Position numbers and translations under genes: made by a program
Shown here: positions 49,544 to 59,909 of the stretch, one piece after another
How positions within the stretch are numbered: the first letter of the stretch is position 1
Layout of the letters: the number at the start of each line of letters is the position of its first letter
Source of the DNA: Leptospira jelokensis
Lineage (GTDB): Bacteria; Spirochaetota; Leptospiria; Leptospirales; Leptospiraceae
Direction: 5' to 3'
NCBI RefSeq assembly: GCF_004769635.1
Contig: NZ_RQGH01000026.1
Coordinates: forward strand, 372,001-436,000
Length of the DNA stretch: 64,000 nucleotides
Notes under the pieces: model-generated
Told to the model about the DNA's origin: nothing
The model's input: only the letters and a program-made list of their open reading frames with translations
Databases searched by the model: none

Positions 49544-50419
49544 ATGGTCCAAAAAACGGAAACAAAAAAGGCCAAACAGATTTTGCATGATGTCATTTTT
49601 GAACTGCAAAACGTTTCCGAATCCATGCAATGGTTTCTTTCCTATGACCGTCTCTCGGAACTTATAGAAATTCGAAAAGAAGAGTGCCTACGCAAAGTTT
49701 ACCAATTTAAGGCAGCCAAACCACAGATGACTTTGTCTGGGGGATTCCATGAGGTTGATGGTGACCTTCTCGTTGATTTTTTGGCTTGGATTTTAGAATT
49801 AGATGAAGTTGCAGAAGAATTTTTAAAAGGTGGTATATTTTTTAGCGAACGCCCGTTATATGAACTTCGAGAATCATACAAATCTCTGATCCAAAAAACG
49901 ATCGCGAACCATAAATTAGACCAAGAGTTAATCCTCCTACTGACAGCTGCCACAATTGATTTTGATGATGCTGTGGATTCTTATCTTATGGATAAATTTG
50001 AAATTGATTTTTTTGTGAGAAGGTCCATCCATCAATTTTTGGAAAAATTTGAAATCCACCCTGAATTTGGAGCAGAAGAATTTTTATACGAATACCTAAA
50101 AAGCCTAATCCCCACCAAAATCTTAAATTTCCGAGATATCACTAGAGAATTCCGAGATCGCACCTACTATGAGTTATATGGCAGATTTAGAGAGACCAAA
50201 AAGAAAAAGAAGAAAAAACTAGTACAAACAGTCTCAGACGAAGTAAAAGACTTACTTGCTTTTTTTGATTTGGAACCAGGCGCCAATATTACGGATGTAA
50301 AAAAGAAATTCAAAGAGCTTTTGAAAAAATACCATCCGGACATCAATAAAAAAGGGGAAGAGATGACAAAACGTATCATCCTAAAATACAATCGTTTGGT
50401 GGAATTGATCGGGACGTAA
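49544..50419 (+). CDS. Protein with C-terminal J-domain
   Basis: 291 residues. The first roughly 225 residues form an all-helical charged domain of unknown family. A Lys-rich linker (KKKKKKL near 215-222) leads into a J-domain at about 235-291 with the hallmark H264-P-D266. J-domains recruit and stimulate Hsp70 (DnaK). A C-terminal position is unusual, since DnaJ and most J-proteins carry it at the N-terminus. AAGAGATAG serves as ribosome site. It is divergent from the acyl-CoA dehydrogenase gene. Confidence 0.82.
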   Translation: MVQKTETKKAKQILHDVIFELQNVSESMQWFLSYDRLSELIEIRKEECLRKVYQFKAAKPQMTLSGGFHEVDGDLLVDFLAWILELDEVAEEFLKGGIFFSERPLYELRESYKSLIQKTIANHKLDQELILLLTAATIDFDDAVDSYLMDKFEIDFFVRRSIHQFLEKFEIHPEFGAEEFLYEYLKSLIPTKILNFRDITREFRDRTYYELYGRFRETKKKKKKKLVQTVSDEVKDLLAFFDLEPGANITDVKKKFKELLKKYHPDINKKGEEMTKRIILKYNRLVELIGT

Positions 50420-50470
50420 ATTCTTCTATTCCATTTGTCCTTATTATATTTTAATATAAAAACGTCCTAA

Positions 50471-51025
50471 TTATTTCATTCGTAATTCAAATAGATATTT
50501 TACTAAGATTTCATCTTTTGCTTTCATAAAAAGTAATGTTGGATTTTCCAAATTATATTCTGAAAACCTGACAACCAATTTTCCCTCCACTTCTAACATA
50601 CCAAGATCCAAAACTTTCACCTTGGCATCGGAAACAAAGTCTTTACTGTTACCGCGGATCGTCAATTTTCCTTTGATGGTATATTTTTGAAGATTTGTTT
50701 TGGATTGTTGGATAGATCCTACTTTGACTTGTATCACCTGGAACTCTGGTGAACCTAAAATTTCGTGGATATGGGAATCACGTCCAGAATCACCGGAAGT
50801 GAGTTTTAAAATAGGGATTATGATTTCGAAAGGAGATGTTAAACGATACTGGCCAGCAACAAATTGTATGTTCGGATTTTCCATTTGCATTTCATTGCAA
50901 ACTCCAGTTACATTTTTAGCCGTATGTTCGACAAAAAATTCGATTTGTTTATGCGATACTTCTACCGCCAATAACGGGATTCCACTGCAAACAAACACAA
51001 ATACGATCAGTATTTTTTTCAACAT
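50471..51025 (-). CDS. YceI-like secreted protein
   Basis: 184 residues from ATG 51025, preceded by TAGGAATCGAATC; the longer frame adds a leader that breaks the signal peptide. The signal peptide ends near residue 20 (PLLAVEVS). The beta-rich body with SPFEIIIPILKLTSGDSGRDSHIHEIL resembles YceI, a lipocalin-like fold that binds isoprenoid-type lipids, including the typical RD.HIHE.L segment. It is convergent with the J-domain gene. Confidence 0.75.
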   Translation of the reverse strand: MLKKILIVFVFVCSGIPLLAVEVSHKQIEFFVEHTAKNVTGVCNEMQMENPNIQFVAGQYRLTSPFEIIIPILKLTSGDSGRDSHIHEILGSPEFQVIQVKVGSIQQSKTNLQKYTIKGKLTIRGNSKDFVSDAKVKVLDLGMLEVEGKLVVRFSEYNLENPTLLFMKAKDEILVKYLFELRMK

Positions 51026-51165
51026 GATTCGATTCCTACCTATCTTAAACCATTCACAATTCAATCAGACAAACTTATATGAACATACGACGAACGGAAG
51101 TTTACAAAAATGGAAAATAAAAGGAACGATTGATTCCAGTCTTTAGACTAAATTAAGTTTTCATT

Positions 51166-51903
51166 TTATTTTGGAATGGTCACAGGAATGGAACCTTTCC
51201 AAGTGCTCATCCCACTCCCTTCAATGGGATATGGTTTTCCTAAATACTTTGGTGGAGTGTCCCATTGGATGTCCCACCAAGCAAGCATCCTAGCAGAGAA
51301 TTCTCGAAACAAATAATAGGTTTCCTTTTTATAGGTTCGCAAATTGCATTCGTAACCGTATAACTCTAGTTCCAGTTCTTTTCCTAAATACATGGCACGT
51401 GGTAAAAAAAACGATTGGCTTACAAAAATTGCTTTGTTCACCAAAAATACTTCTTTTGCCCGAATCAAAGTATCCAATGTACGAAAACCAGCATGGTCGA
51501 CAAAGATATCATCTGGTTTGACTTCTTGGGACAACATGTACTCAAGCATTGGCCGGAGTTCATTGTAATCTGATTTGCCATTGTCACCAGAGAGTAAGAT
51601 TTTTTTCACTTTGCCTTGTTTGTACAGTTCCAAACCGCAGACCAAACGGTCCATGAGGATGGGGGAAGGAGTTTTTCCATACACAGCTGCTCCCGGCACA
51701 ATGGCTACTTCTGCTTCAGGGATTTCCGAAGGGTTATTCGTATGAAGTGAGTTCCGGTAGACAATCCAAAATCCCAAATTGGAAGCCAATGTGACAAAAC
51801 AAAGGATACCAAAACAGAAGATGAAACCCAGAAACAGGGATTTCCACTTGACCCTGGAAAGGAATCGGAGCGTCTTATTTATGTAGGAATCGTGGTTCGT
51901 CAT
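51166..51903 (-). CDS. SanA/YdcF-like DUF218 protein
   Basis: 245 residues from ATG 51903; an in-frame extension to 51960 is possible but lies inside the divergent gene. A membrane helix (about 22-45) is followed by a DUF218 domain with VPGAAVYGKTPSPILMDRL and LLSGDNGKSDYNE, very like E. coli SanA. The family is linked to envelope barrier function. Its start codon shares two bases with the divergent M23 gene's start (CATG at 51901-51904). Confidence 0.85.
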   Translation of the reverse strand: MTNHDSYINKTLRFLSRVKWKSLFLGFIFCFGILCFVTLASNLGFWIVYRNSLHTNNPSEIPEAEVAIVPGAAVYGKTPSPILMDRLVCGLELYKQGKVKKILLSGDNGKSDYNELRPMLEYMLSQEVKPDDIFVDHAGFRTLDTLIRAKEVFLVNKAIFVSQSFFLPRAMYLGKELELELYGYECNLRTYKKETYYLFREFSARMLAWWDIQWDTPPKYLGKPYPIEGSGMSTWKGSIPVTIPK

Positions 51904-52915
51904 GAAGAAAAAAATTAAAGAGATTACGTCTGTTTTTTCACAAGACAATCCGAAAATCAAGAAACAGATTGATAAGGTGAAAGAAAAAGGTCACCAACGG
52001 ATGACCATTCTAGTCATCCCACATGGGTATGATAGTTCTTTCCACTTCCAAATTTCCCATTTTACCATCCTATTTTTTTTAGGCCTTACTTTAGGTCTAT
52101 TGAGTTTAGCAATTTTTGGAATTGTTCGCTCCAATAATACACAAACTCAGATCAACCAACTTTCAAAAATCTACGGAACCTATTTTGATACTTATATCAC
52201 ACATGCGAACCAATTAGAAGAAATGAAAGAAGAGTATTCTAAATTGAACGAAAACATGTTGGAACTTTTCACTTTGATCGATGGACAAGATGAAGAATTG
52301 CTAAAAATTCCAACAGAAGATTGGATTGAATCATCTGCCATTGACTCACTCCAAAAGGAAGAAAAAGAAGACAAACAATTGGATGTTGGCCGTAAATACT
52401 TAAGTGAGATTTATGAACTTAGACAACTAAAACACCGAATGGACAATTACCAACGTTTGGTGGAAGCAAACTTTCAATTTTTATACCAACGATCTGATAT
52501 TCTATCAAGATCACCTTTATTCAATCCAATGTATTCTTACAACCTAACTTCTCCATTTGGAATGCGAAAGTCACCTACCACTGGTTACTGGGAATACCAT
52601 GATGGATTGGATATGGCAAATGCTACAGGTACACCTATTTATGCATCCGCACCAGGTCGCGTGGTCCGAGTTACTTATTCCAACGTTGGGTATGGACACC
52701 ATGTCATCATCCAACATGACTTCGGCTTTAGCACGTTATACGGTCACTGCTCTAGAATTTATGTAAGGTCAGGGCAAGAAGTAAAAGCTGGTGAACAAAT
52801 TGCAGAAGTAGGAGCCACCGGAAACGTAACAGGGCCTCACTTACACTATGAAATTTTCATTTCGGAAGAAGGAAAAACCGATCCCGAACAGTACATGCAA
52901 GCTGGAGTTTATTAG
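51902..52915 (+). CDS. M23 peptidase with membrane helix and coiled coil
   Basis: 337 residues. A basic cytoplasmic N-terminus (1-48), one membrane helix (about 52-75), a coiled coil (about 80-190) and a C-terminal M23 domain follow in order. The zinc ligands HDGLD, the YGH His and HLHYE are intact. It has the layout of the spirochaete/MepM-type periplasmic endopeptidases that open peptidoglycan. Its ATG overlaps the divergent DUF218 start, and ligA starts directly at its stop. Confidence 0.9.
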   Translation: MKKKIKEITSVFSQDNPKIKKQIDKVKEKGHQRMTILVIPHGYDSSFHFQISHFTILFFLGLTLGLLSLAIFGIVRSNNTQTQINQLSKIYGTYFDTYITHANQLEEMKEEYSKLNENMLELFTLIDGQDEELLKIPTEDWIESSAIDSLQKEEKEDKQLDVGRKYLSEIYELRQLKHRMDNYQRLVEANFQFLYQRSDILSRSPLFNPMYSYNLTSPFGMRKSPTTGYWEYHDGLDMANATGTPIYASAPGRVVRVTYSNVGYGHHVIIQHDFGFSTLYGHCSRIYVRSGQEVKAGEQIAEVGATGNVTGPHLHYEIFISEEGKTDPEQYMQAGVY

Positions 52916-54931
<2,016 letters not shown>

Positions 54932-54978
54932 CGGAGGAGTGCAAACATTGGTATATCGCTTCTTTGTATTTTTGATTT

Positions 54979-55343
54979 TTAATTTTTGAAGCAAATTGGA
55001 ATCCCAATCAAACGTTCTGAATCTGGAATCAAAAAAATGATACTTCCACTTGCATTTCCTATTTTTATCTGATAGGTAAGTTCTGTTGTCGTTCCATCGG
55101 AATCAACATTATCTGCAAGATAAATATCCTTATCCGCTAAAAGACTCGTTTTGTAAAATTTAAGTATTTCAAGTTAAACATACTCTCGCTTTCGACCTTT
55201 TGTCTTCCATGCTCAAAATTGCATTCTGGATTCCCCTTTGTATATCGGATTCGTCACACTAAATATAGTTTTATATCCATTCCGTGCACAATGCGTTTCT
55301 AATCCTTTAAATCCTGTTTTACAAGATCAGAATACTTGTTCAT
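54979..55343 (-). pseudogene. Decayed gene of unknown function
   Basis: Read on the minus strand, one frame gives protein-like sequence interrupted by in-frame TGA and TAA: KGLETHCARNGYKTIFS, a stop after ESRMQF, AWKTKGRKREYV and a second stop, then KTSLLADKDIYLADN and the natural-looking end DSERLIGIPICFKN with TAA at 54979-54981. A plausible ATG start (MNKYSDLVKQDL at 55343) joins the first piece only through a one-base frameshift. Two stops and a frameshift mark it as a pseudogene. The family is not recognised. Confidence 0.6.
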
Positions 55344-55617
55344 GACACTACAAAAAATCATCATCGTCCAAGAGAGGCACCTTTTGAATTCAATCTTCTT
55401 TTTCAAAATCTTACTCTTCATCGCAAACCTTTTCTCTCTATTTTATTTCCTAATTTTCTATTCTTTACAAATTGCATCGATTTGGATATTTGATGCCAAT
55501 CCTAACGAACTGAAAGTTACTCCCTCTACCTGGCTTTTAATTGCATCAACGCTTTGTTATATGGGTTCATTACATCATTCCTTGTATATTCAATCATTTA
55601 TGGAATATTCACCGTAA
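55342..55617 (+). CDS. Possible small membrane protein
   Basis: 91 residues from ATG 55342, with two hydrophobic segments (about 18-45 and 62-80) and a basic N-terminus. No ribosome site is evident. Its ATG overlaps the start of the decayed gene on the other strand (CATG). It could be a real divergent neighbour or a chance frame in AT-rich DNA. Confidence 0.35.
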   Translation: MTLQKIIIVQERHLLNSIFFFKILLFIANLFSLFYFLIFYSLQIASIWIFDANPNELKVTPSTWLLIASTLCYMGSLHHSLYIQSFMEYSP

Positions 55618-55669
55618 AATTTTATCGGGACATATTTTTAAGATGATAGTAATAATTTGAAAGTGAATT

Positions 55670-56161
55670 TTATTTCGAAAGAATATCGATTTGTTCTAAA
55701 TTTCTATTTTCACCTTTGCAGATACCATATAAACTTCTATTTCCAAGTTTAAATCGGCAAATCCAACCTTTATAGGTAGCTTCTACTTTTTGATTTGGAT
55801 CCGAACTAGAAAAGTTCATTTTCCCTTTGAAACTTTGTTTTGGTTCCTCATTCTTTAAAGTTGTTGCATAAAAAACTGTTAGTTTATTTAAAAATTTTGA
55901 TTTTTTGCTAAATTTTGCAACGATCCCTAAATGATCCCAAATATACTTTATACTGTCTTCCGTGTCGTTGGTTCTATCATGTTTACCGATCTTACTCTCT
56001 AAAGTATCTAAGGTAAGCTCCTCAGGTATTTCCCAATTCGATAACATGATTTTGTCTTCCGAGATGATGATATGTATGGTTTCTGGAGTTACGGGATAAA
56101 GAGAAAAATTTGTAATTAAAAAGACGGATAACACCAAAGATTGTAATTTATTTTGATTCAT
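55670..56161 (-). CDS. Secreted protein of unknown function
   Basis: 163 residues with a signal peptide (about 1-27, ending near SLYPVTPET). The mature part is mixed and ends with KGWICRFKLGNRSLYGICKG, whose two cysteines could form a disulfide. It stands alone in an accessory region. No family is recognised. Confidence 0.7.
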   Translation of the reverse strand: MNQNKLQSLVLSVFLITNFSLYPVTPETIHIIISEDKIMLSNWEIPEELTLDTLESKIGKHDRTNDTEDSIKYIWDHLGIVAKFSKKSKFLNKLTVFYATTLKNEEPKQSFKGKMNFSSSDPNQKVEATYKGWICRFKLGNRSLYGICKGENRNLEQIDILSK

Positions 56162-56434
56162 TAAAATTCCTAAACTTATTATCTTCCTATTTGATTTTTA
56201 AATCCTCAACGAGCAAGTAAGAATATTCAAGTTTATGTATTAAAAGATACGGTTTCGATTGGTAGTATTTAAATGATCCGAAGCCATCTGTGATTGATAC
56301 ACTCTACCTTTCCCCACCAAACCAATGGATACGATGAGTCATTTTCAACCTACCCTATCACCTAATCCCAGCACCCTTTCGAACGAATTCTCCTCTGGTC
56401 CGCAACATTTTCCCGTTGAGACTGTGTTTCTTTC
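56162..56434. other. Intergenic stretch before the ArsR gene
   Basis: About 270 bases without a credible gene between the divergent secreted-protein gene and the ArsR promoter. I see no repeat, tRNA or strong hairpin. The promoter of the minus-strand gene must lie at its left end but is not obvious. Confidence 0.5.
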
Positions 56435-56462
56435 TTGACATGCAGGTTTTTACCTGCATATT
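56435..56462 (+). promoter_or_regulatory. Promoter of the ArsR/AHSA1 pair
   Basis: TTGACA (56435-56440) is a perfect -35. CATATT (56457-56462), 16 bases later, is the best -10. The whole spacer is occupied by the 20-base palindrome listed next. Transcription would start near 56469, so translation must begin at GTG 56470 or ATG 56512. Confidence 0.6.
56440..56459. promoter_or_regulatory. Palindromic operator on the promoter
   Basis: The perfect inverted repeat ATGCAGGT-TTTT-ACCTGCAT lies between -35 and -10 of the ArsR gene's promoter. This size and place fit autorepression by the dimeric winged-helix protein encoded just downstream. Confidence 0.7.
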
Positions 56463-56469
56463 TAATTCC

Positions 56470-56814
56470 GTGCCCAAAGAAGGAAAAGGAACAGATCTAG
56501 TATTTAAGGCCATGGCCGACCCGAATCGAAGGAAAGTTCTGGATCTCCTATTTTCTCAAAATGGACAAACGCTAAGCCAATTATGTGAAGAACTTGAGAT
56601 GCAGAGGCAATCAGCAACCCAACACATTGAGATTTTGATCAATGCCAACCTCATATCGGTTGTTTGGAAAGGACGTGAAAAATTACATTTCATCAACCCT
56701 GTTCCGATTTACGAGGTGTATGAACGATGGGTACGCAAATTTGAAGCAAATCGATTGGGTTTTTTACACGATTTAAAAGTGCAATTGGAAGGAGACAATC
56801 ATGGAACCACATAA
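56470..56814 (+). CDS. ArsR family transcriptional regulator
   Basis: 114 residues from GTG 56470; ATG 56512 would give 100. I rejected upstream starts because they lie within the promoter. The winged helix carries AMADPNRRKVLDLLF, the ArsR signature, and a recognition helix around QRQSATQHIEIL. The metal-binding CVC motif of ArsR/SmtB sensors is absent, as is usual in regulators paired with AHSA1 proteins. It overlaps the next gene by 14 bases. Confidence 0.87.
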   Translation: MPKEGKGTDLVFKAMADPNRRKVLDLLFSQNGQTLSQLCEELEMQRQSATQHIEILINANLISVVWKGREKLHFINPVPIYEVYERWVRKFEANRLGFLHDLKVQLEGDNHGTT

Positions 56815-57268
56815 CTTTGTATATGTGACTTACATTCTTAGTACAACAGAAAAGGTATGGGATGCCATCACCAATCCAGAGATAACAAAAAAATATTGGT
56901 CGGACCCATTGTCAAAAAATCCATCCCATATCAATGTTTCAGAATGGAAAGTTGGATCTGAATGGAAACATGTAAGAATGGATGATGAAAAAACGGTGGA
57001 TCTTTTAGGACAAGTTTTAGAAGTGAATCCACCTAACAAACTTGTGATTTCCTGGTCAAGGCCAGAGGAAATCAATGATCCCACGAAACATTCTCGTGTT
57101 AGTTTTGAGATAGAAGCCTATGCGAATGGACTGGTTCGTCTGGCTGTCACTCACGTAGACCTAGATTCACAAATGTACAAAGGAATTTCTGCTGGCTGGC
57201 CAAGTGTTCTGTCCAACCTCAAAACCTACTTGGAATCTGGTTTGACACTTGCGGGTCATATCAAATAG
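56801..57268 (+). CDS. SRPBCC/AHSA1 domain protein
   Basis: 155 residues of one AHSA1-like START fold: VTYILSTTEKVWDAITNPE at the start and ISWSRPEEINDPTKHSRVSFE in the middle. Such proteins bind hydrophobic ligands and are often encoded with ArsR regulators, as here. ATG 56801 lies inside the ArsR gene, which indicates coupling. The ligand is unknown. Confidence 0.88.
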   Translation: MEPHNFVYVTYILSTTEKVWDAITNPEITKKYWSDPLSKNPSHINVSEWKVGSEWKHVRMDDEKTVDLLGQVLEVNPPNKLVISWSRPEEINDPTKHSRVSFEIEAYANGLVRLAVTHVDLDSQMYKGISAGWPSVLSNLKTYLESGLTLAGHIK

Positions 57269-57277
57269 AAAAATTGT

Positions 57278-57308
57278 AACTATATTCTGAAACATTCAGA
57301 ATATAGTT
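57278..57308. terminator. Long AT-rich hairpin after the AHSA1 gene
   Basis: The perfect 14-bp stem AACTATATTCTGAA / TTCAGAATATAGTT has a 3-base loop and begins nine bases after the AHSA1 stop. No T run follows, so it may be an inefficient terminator, a message-stabilising structure or an operator for the next gene at 57343. Confidence 0.5.
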
Positions 57309-57342
57309 GATCACCTAACTAAAATAGGTAGGGTATCATCCC

Positions 57343-58098
57343 ATGAATCAAGTTAGATTAACAAAATGGAATCGACAATACCCTATCATTTTATTTTTCT
57401 TTGTTCATTGTATGTTATCGAAATACCAAGGTGATATTCCTCGTCTCGATGAAAAATCCCATAACCAATCCATTCAAATTATAAAAATCGCCGAACAAAT
57501 ACGATTCAGCCATTACCAAACTGTTGGTGGAGAGGAAAGAATGGTATATACGCAAGAAGATTTAATCAAAGGAATACAAAGCTACAAAGAGCAGTATTCA
57601 GATTCAAAACCAAAATGGGAATATGCGAATCTGGAACAATACCAATTCGAAAAAAAGAATATGGATCCAGAAAAATTAGATGCAGTCATCAAATTTCTAA
57701 AAAAAGAAAAGGAACCCTATGTTTTTACCAGCCATAGGAAGATCCAATATGATTGGGGTACCGTTGATTGGAAGGATAAAAATGAAAACTTGATCCTCTC
57801 AAAATTTTATGGACAATATTTCGATAATGATTGGAGTCCGTATGCCTTTTTAATCAATCTAATACCCAATCAAATTGTTGGAATCGGAATCTTTCGGTTT
57901 CAAATCAACGAGCAAGTCGTTGAATTTCGAGCAAACGCCCGTAAAACGATCTGGCGATTTCCATTCCGATATTGGGCACATACTCATATATTTTCTACTA
58001 AAAATGGTAAAAATAAATTCCCGATTCTTGTTCAAATCAGTGATCCCAATGATCGAGATAAATCACAAAATGGTTTATATTTTATTTATATCAAATGA
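57343..58098 (+). CDS. Protein of unknown function, possible lipoprotein
   Basis: 251 residues. A short hydrophobic leader (about 13-24) ends in FFVHC, a possible lipobox. The rest is polar with many Tyr, Trp and Lys, and no motif I recognise. It is preceded by the long hairpin and followed after about 97 bases by a CAP lipoprotein gene. Confidence 0.65.
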   Translation: MNQVRLTKWNRQYPIILFFFVHCMLSKYQGDIPRLDEKSHNQSIQIIKIAEQIRFSHYQTVGGEERMVYTQEDLIKGIQSYKEQYSDSKPKWEYANLEQYQFEKKNMDPEKLDAVIKFLKKEKEPYVFTSHRKIQYDWGTVDWKDKNENLILSKFYGQYFDNDWSPYAFLINLIPNQIVGIGIFRFQINEQVVEFRANARKTIWRFPFRYWAHTHIFSTKNGKNKFPILVQISDPNDRDKSQNGLYFIYIK

Positions 58099-58195
58099 CA
58101 AATTGCTCATTCAAGAGAAGGAAATAAATTTCACAATTTCAGTTTCAGAAACATTGTGAGGTGACTTTTCTATATCCGCTTTTTACATTGTAAAC

Positions 58196-58846
58196 ATGAA
58201 GCCATTTTTATTCCTCATCACGGCATTACTTTTCCTTTTCGCATTATCCGGTTGCATCCAAAATCTTGCAGAATGCCCGATGGACACCTTAACTTTAAAA
58301 TCAGAATGTGAAAGCCAAATCAAGAAAATCGAAGAGAACCAAATAAACCTACTTGCGATCGCGGCAATATCATGGAATCCTTCCGGTACTTTATCCGGTA
58401 AAGCCTTAGAATTTTACAATATTCTGGAATCCTACAGAAGGAATGGATCTTATACCCTCTCAAATGGCACCACTCGAACGTTTTTAAATGCATCAAACTG
58501 TTCTGGTTCCACACGAAATCACCCTGCACTCAACCTTGCCGCACAAAAACACAACGACAACATGGTAAGGTTCAATTTTTTTTCTCACACAGGACAAGAC
58601 GGTTCCACACCGAGTAGCCGAGTAAAAGCAGAAGGATTAGATGTGGGAGCTGGTGAAAATATTGCGGCAGGTGTATCGAGTGCTGAAGGGACGTTTGACC
58701 AGTGGTGGAATTCTTCTGGACACCGGACAAATATGGAAAATTGCAATTACACTCATGTAGGGATCGGTTATACGGCCCGCGAAACCATCAATGCGAACGC
58801 AAGTTATTCGCACTACTGGACCAATGTTTTTGCCACAATCCGATAA
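58196..58846 (+). CDS. CAP/SCP-domain lipoprotein
   Basis: 216 residues. The signal peptide ends in LFALSGC (lipobox, Cys20). The CAP domain (about 75-215) shows the His/Glu-type motifs FFSHTGQDGSTPSSR, GENIAAG and WWNSSGHRTNMENCNYTHVGIGY. It is the second CAP lipoprotein in the window; it is shorter and more canonical than the one at 39981-40859. A hairpin terminator follows. Confidence 0.88.
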   Translation: MKPFLFLITALLFLFALSGCIQNLAECPMDTLTLKSECESQIKKIEENQINLLAIAAISWNPSGTLSGKALEFYNILESYRRNGSYTLSNGTTRTFLNASNCSGSTRNHPALNLAAQKHNDNMVRFNFFSHTGQDGSTPSSRVKAEGLDVGAGENIAAGVSSAEGTFDQWWNSSGHRTNMENCNYTHVGIGYTARETINANASYSHYWTNVFATIR

Positions 58847-58885
58847 AAATGAATCTTTATAAATCAATCCTGATAGATTTTCTTT

Positions 58886-58925
58886 GGAAACTAACACCCG
58901 ATGTTAGATGTTAGTTTCCTTTATG
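58886..58925 (+). terminator. Hairpin terminator after the CAP gene
   Basis: The perfect 11-bp stem GGAAACTAACA / TGTTAGTTTCC (58886-58896 and 58909-58919) is followed by TTTA. An internal TGTTAG copy at 58902-58907 allows an alternative shorter hairpin. It separates the CAP gene from the convergent SDR gene. Confidence 0.65.
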
Positions 58926-58939
58926 ATTCTCGTTATTTC

Positions 58940-59707
58940 CTACCAAGGAACAGACACATCATTCCAAGTCGTAAAAGTTCCACTAGGTCCTTCTGGCCCA
59001 TACAAACAAACTCTCACAACTTCCCTTGCACCATCCTCCAGGCTTTCATACCCTTCAAAATTGGTCAAAGCTGATTTTGTAAAACCGGGTGATACCAAAT
59101 TTACCTTGATCGGTGTGTCTTTCAATTCCAACATCATTGCCAGAGTGATTCCATTCAGTGCCGTTTTTGATACCGCATACACTGGATTATAAAAGGAACT
59201 ATAACTTGAGTTAGGGTCTGAGTTCAAGTTGAGAGATCCTAATGTACTGGATACATTCACAATCCTAGCTTCTTTGGATTCCCGAAGTAATGGCAACATC
59301 GCTTGGTACACTGCAAGGACACCAAACACATTCGTATCCCAAACAACACGCATTTCATCAATTGAAGCTAAACTTGCTCGAGTAGATGCCATATATTCAT
59401 GCATGGATAATCCTAATTTTTGCATCCTCGTATTGGAAATCCCCGCATTGTTGACCAATACATCGAGGCGCCCATATTCACTTCGGATAAACTCACTCGC
59501 ATTTTGAACCGATTGACGATCCGTTACATCCAATTGTATTGCGACACATTCATCTCCAATTTCCTTTGCCGCTTCTTCTCCCCGTTTTTTATCTCGGGAA
59601 CCTAAGAGGACGATTCTCCCATTCTTGGCTAATTCTTTGGCTACCTGAAACCCTATTCCTTGGTTCGCTCCCGTGATCAGAACAATACTTTTTTTCTCCA
59701 AATCCAT
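58940..59707 (-). CDS. SDR family oxidoreductase
   Basis: 255 residues of a classical short-chain dehydrogenase. The cofactor loop is TGANQGIG (14-21), and NNAG, the catalytic Ser in VNVSST and YAVSK follow. SDRs of this kind reduce or oxidise carbonyl/alcohol groups with NAD(P). GGAGAAGGGAAAT directly before the ATG is a strong ribosome site. It is divergent from a TetR gene, a common pair. Confidence 0.9.
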   Translation of the reverse strand: MDLEKKSIVLITGANQGIGFQVAKELAKNGRIVLLGSRDKKRGEEAAKEIGDECVAIQLDVTDRQSVQNASEFIRSEYGRLDVLVNNAGISNTRMQKLGLSMHEYMASTRASLASIDEMRVVWDTNVFGVLAVYQAMLPLLRESKEARIVNVSSTLGSLNLNSDPNSSYSSFYNPVYAVSKTALNGITLAMMLELKDTPIKVNLVSPGFTKSALTNFEGYESLEDGAREVVRVCLYGPEGPSGTFTTWNDVSVPW

Positions 59708-59750
59708 ATTTCCCTTCTCCTAATCGAATCTTGTCTGAAGTCCCAACTCC

Positions 59751-59780
59751 ATTTGGTTCACTACTTTTACGGAACCAAAT
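59751..59780. promoter_or_regulatory. Inverted repeat upstream of the SDR gene
   Basis: ATTTGGTTC (59751-59759) and GAACCAAAT (59772-59780) are perfect 9-bp arms around a 12-base spacer, 44-73 bases upstream of the SDR start. It may bind a regulator. Its right arm overlaps the next palindrome by three bases. Confidence 0.45.
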
Positions 59781-59795
59781 AGTTTCGGAACTATT
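59778..59795. promoter_or_regulatory. TetR-type operator candidate
   Basis: AATAGTT-TCGG-AACTATT is a near-perfect 18-base palindrome in the SDR-TetR intergenic region. Its length fits a TetR dimer site. It is nearer the SDR start (71 bases) than the TetR start (115 bases). Confidence 0.55.
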
Positions 59796-59872
59796 CAGTT
59801 TCGTAATTGGACATTTTAAATCTGGCTTTCTTCGGTCAATTAGAAAATTTTCAAAAAAGGGAGTTCCCTTTA

Positions 59873-59900
59873 CTTACAAAATGATTTTGTATGTTATAAT
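59873..59900 (+). promoter_or_regulatory. Promoter of the TetR gene
   Basis: The consensus TATAAT (59895-59900) lies 16 bases after CTTACA (59873-59878). The start codon at 59910 is only nine bases after the -10, so the message would be almost leaderless, unless a later start such as ATG 59964 is used. Confidence 0.55.
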
Positions 59901-59909
59901 CAAATTCGA

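Noticed and set aside
50444..50459. Palindrome TTATATT-TT-AATATAA between convergent genes as a terminator
   Set aside because: Only A and T with a two-base loop; too weak to call in AT-rich DNA.
58099..58195. Possible extra small gene between the unknown protein and the CAP lipoprotein
   Set aside because: No start with ribosome site and no length; reads as plain spacer.
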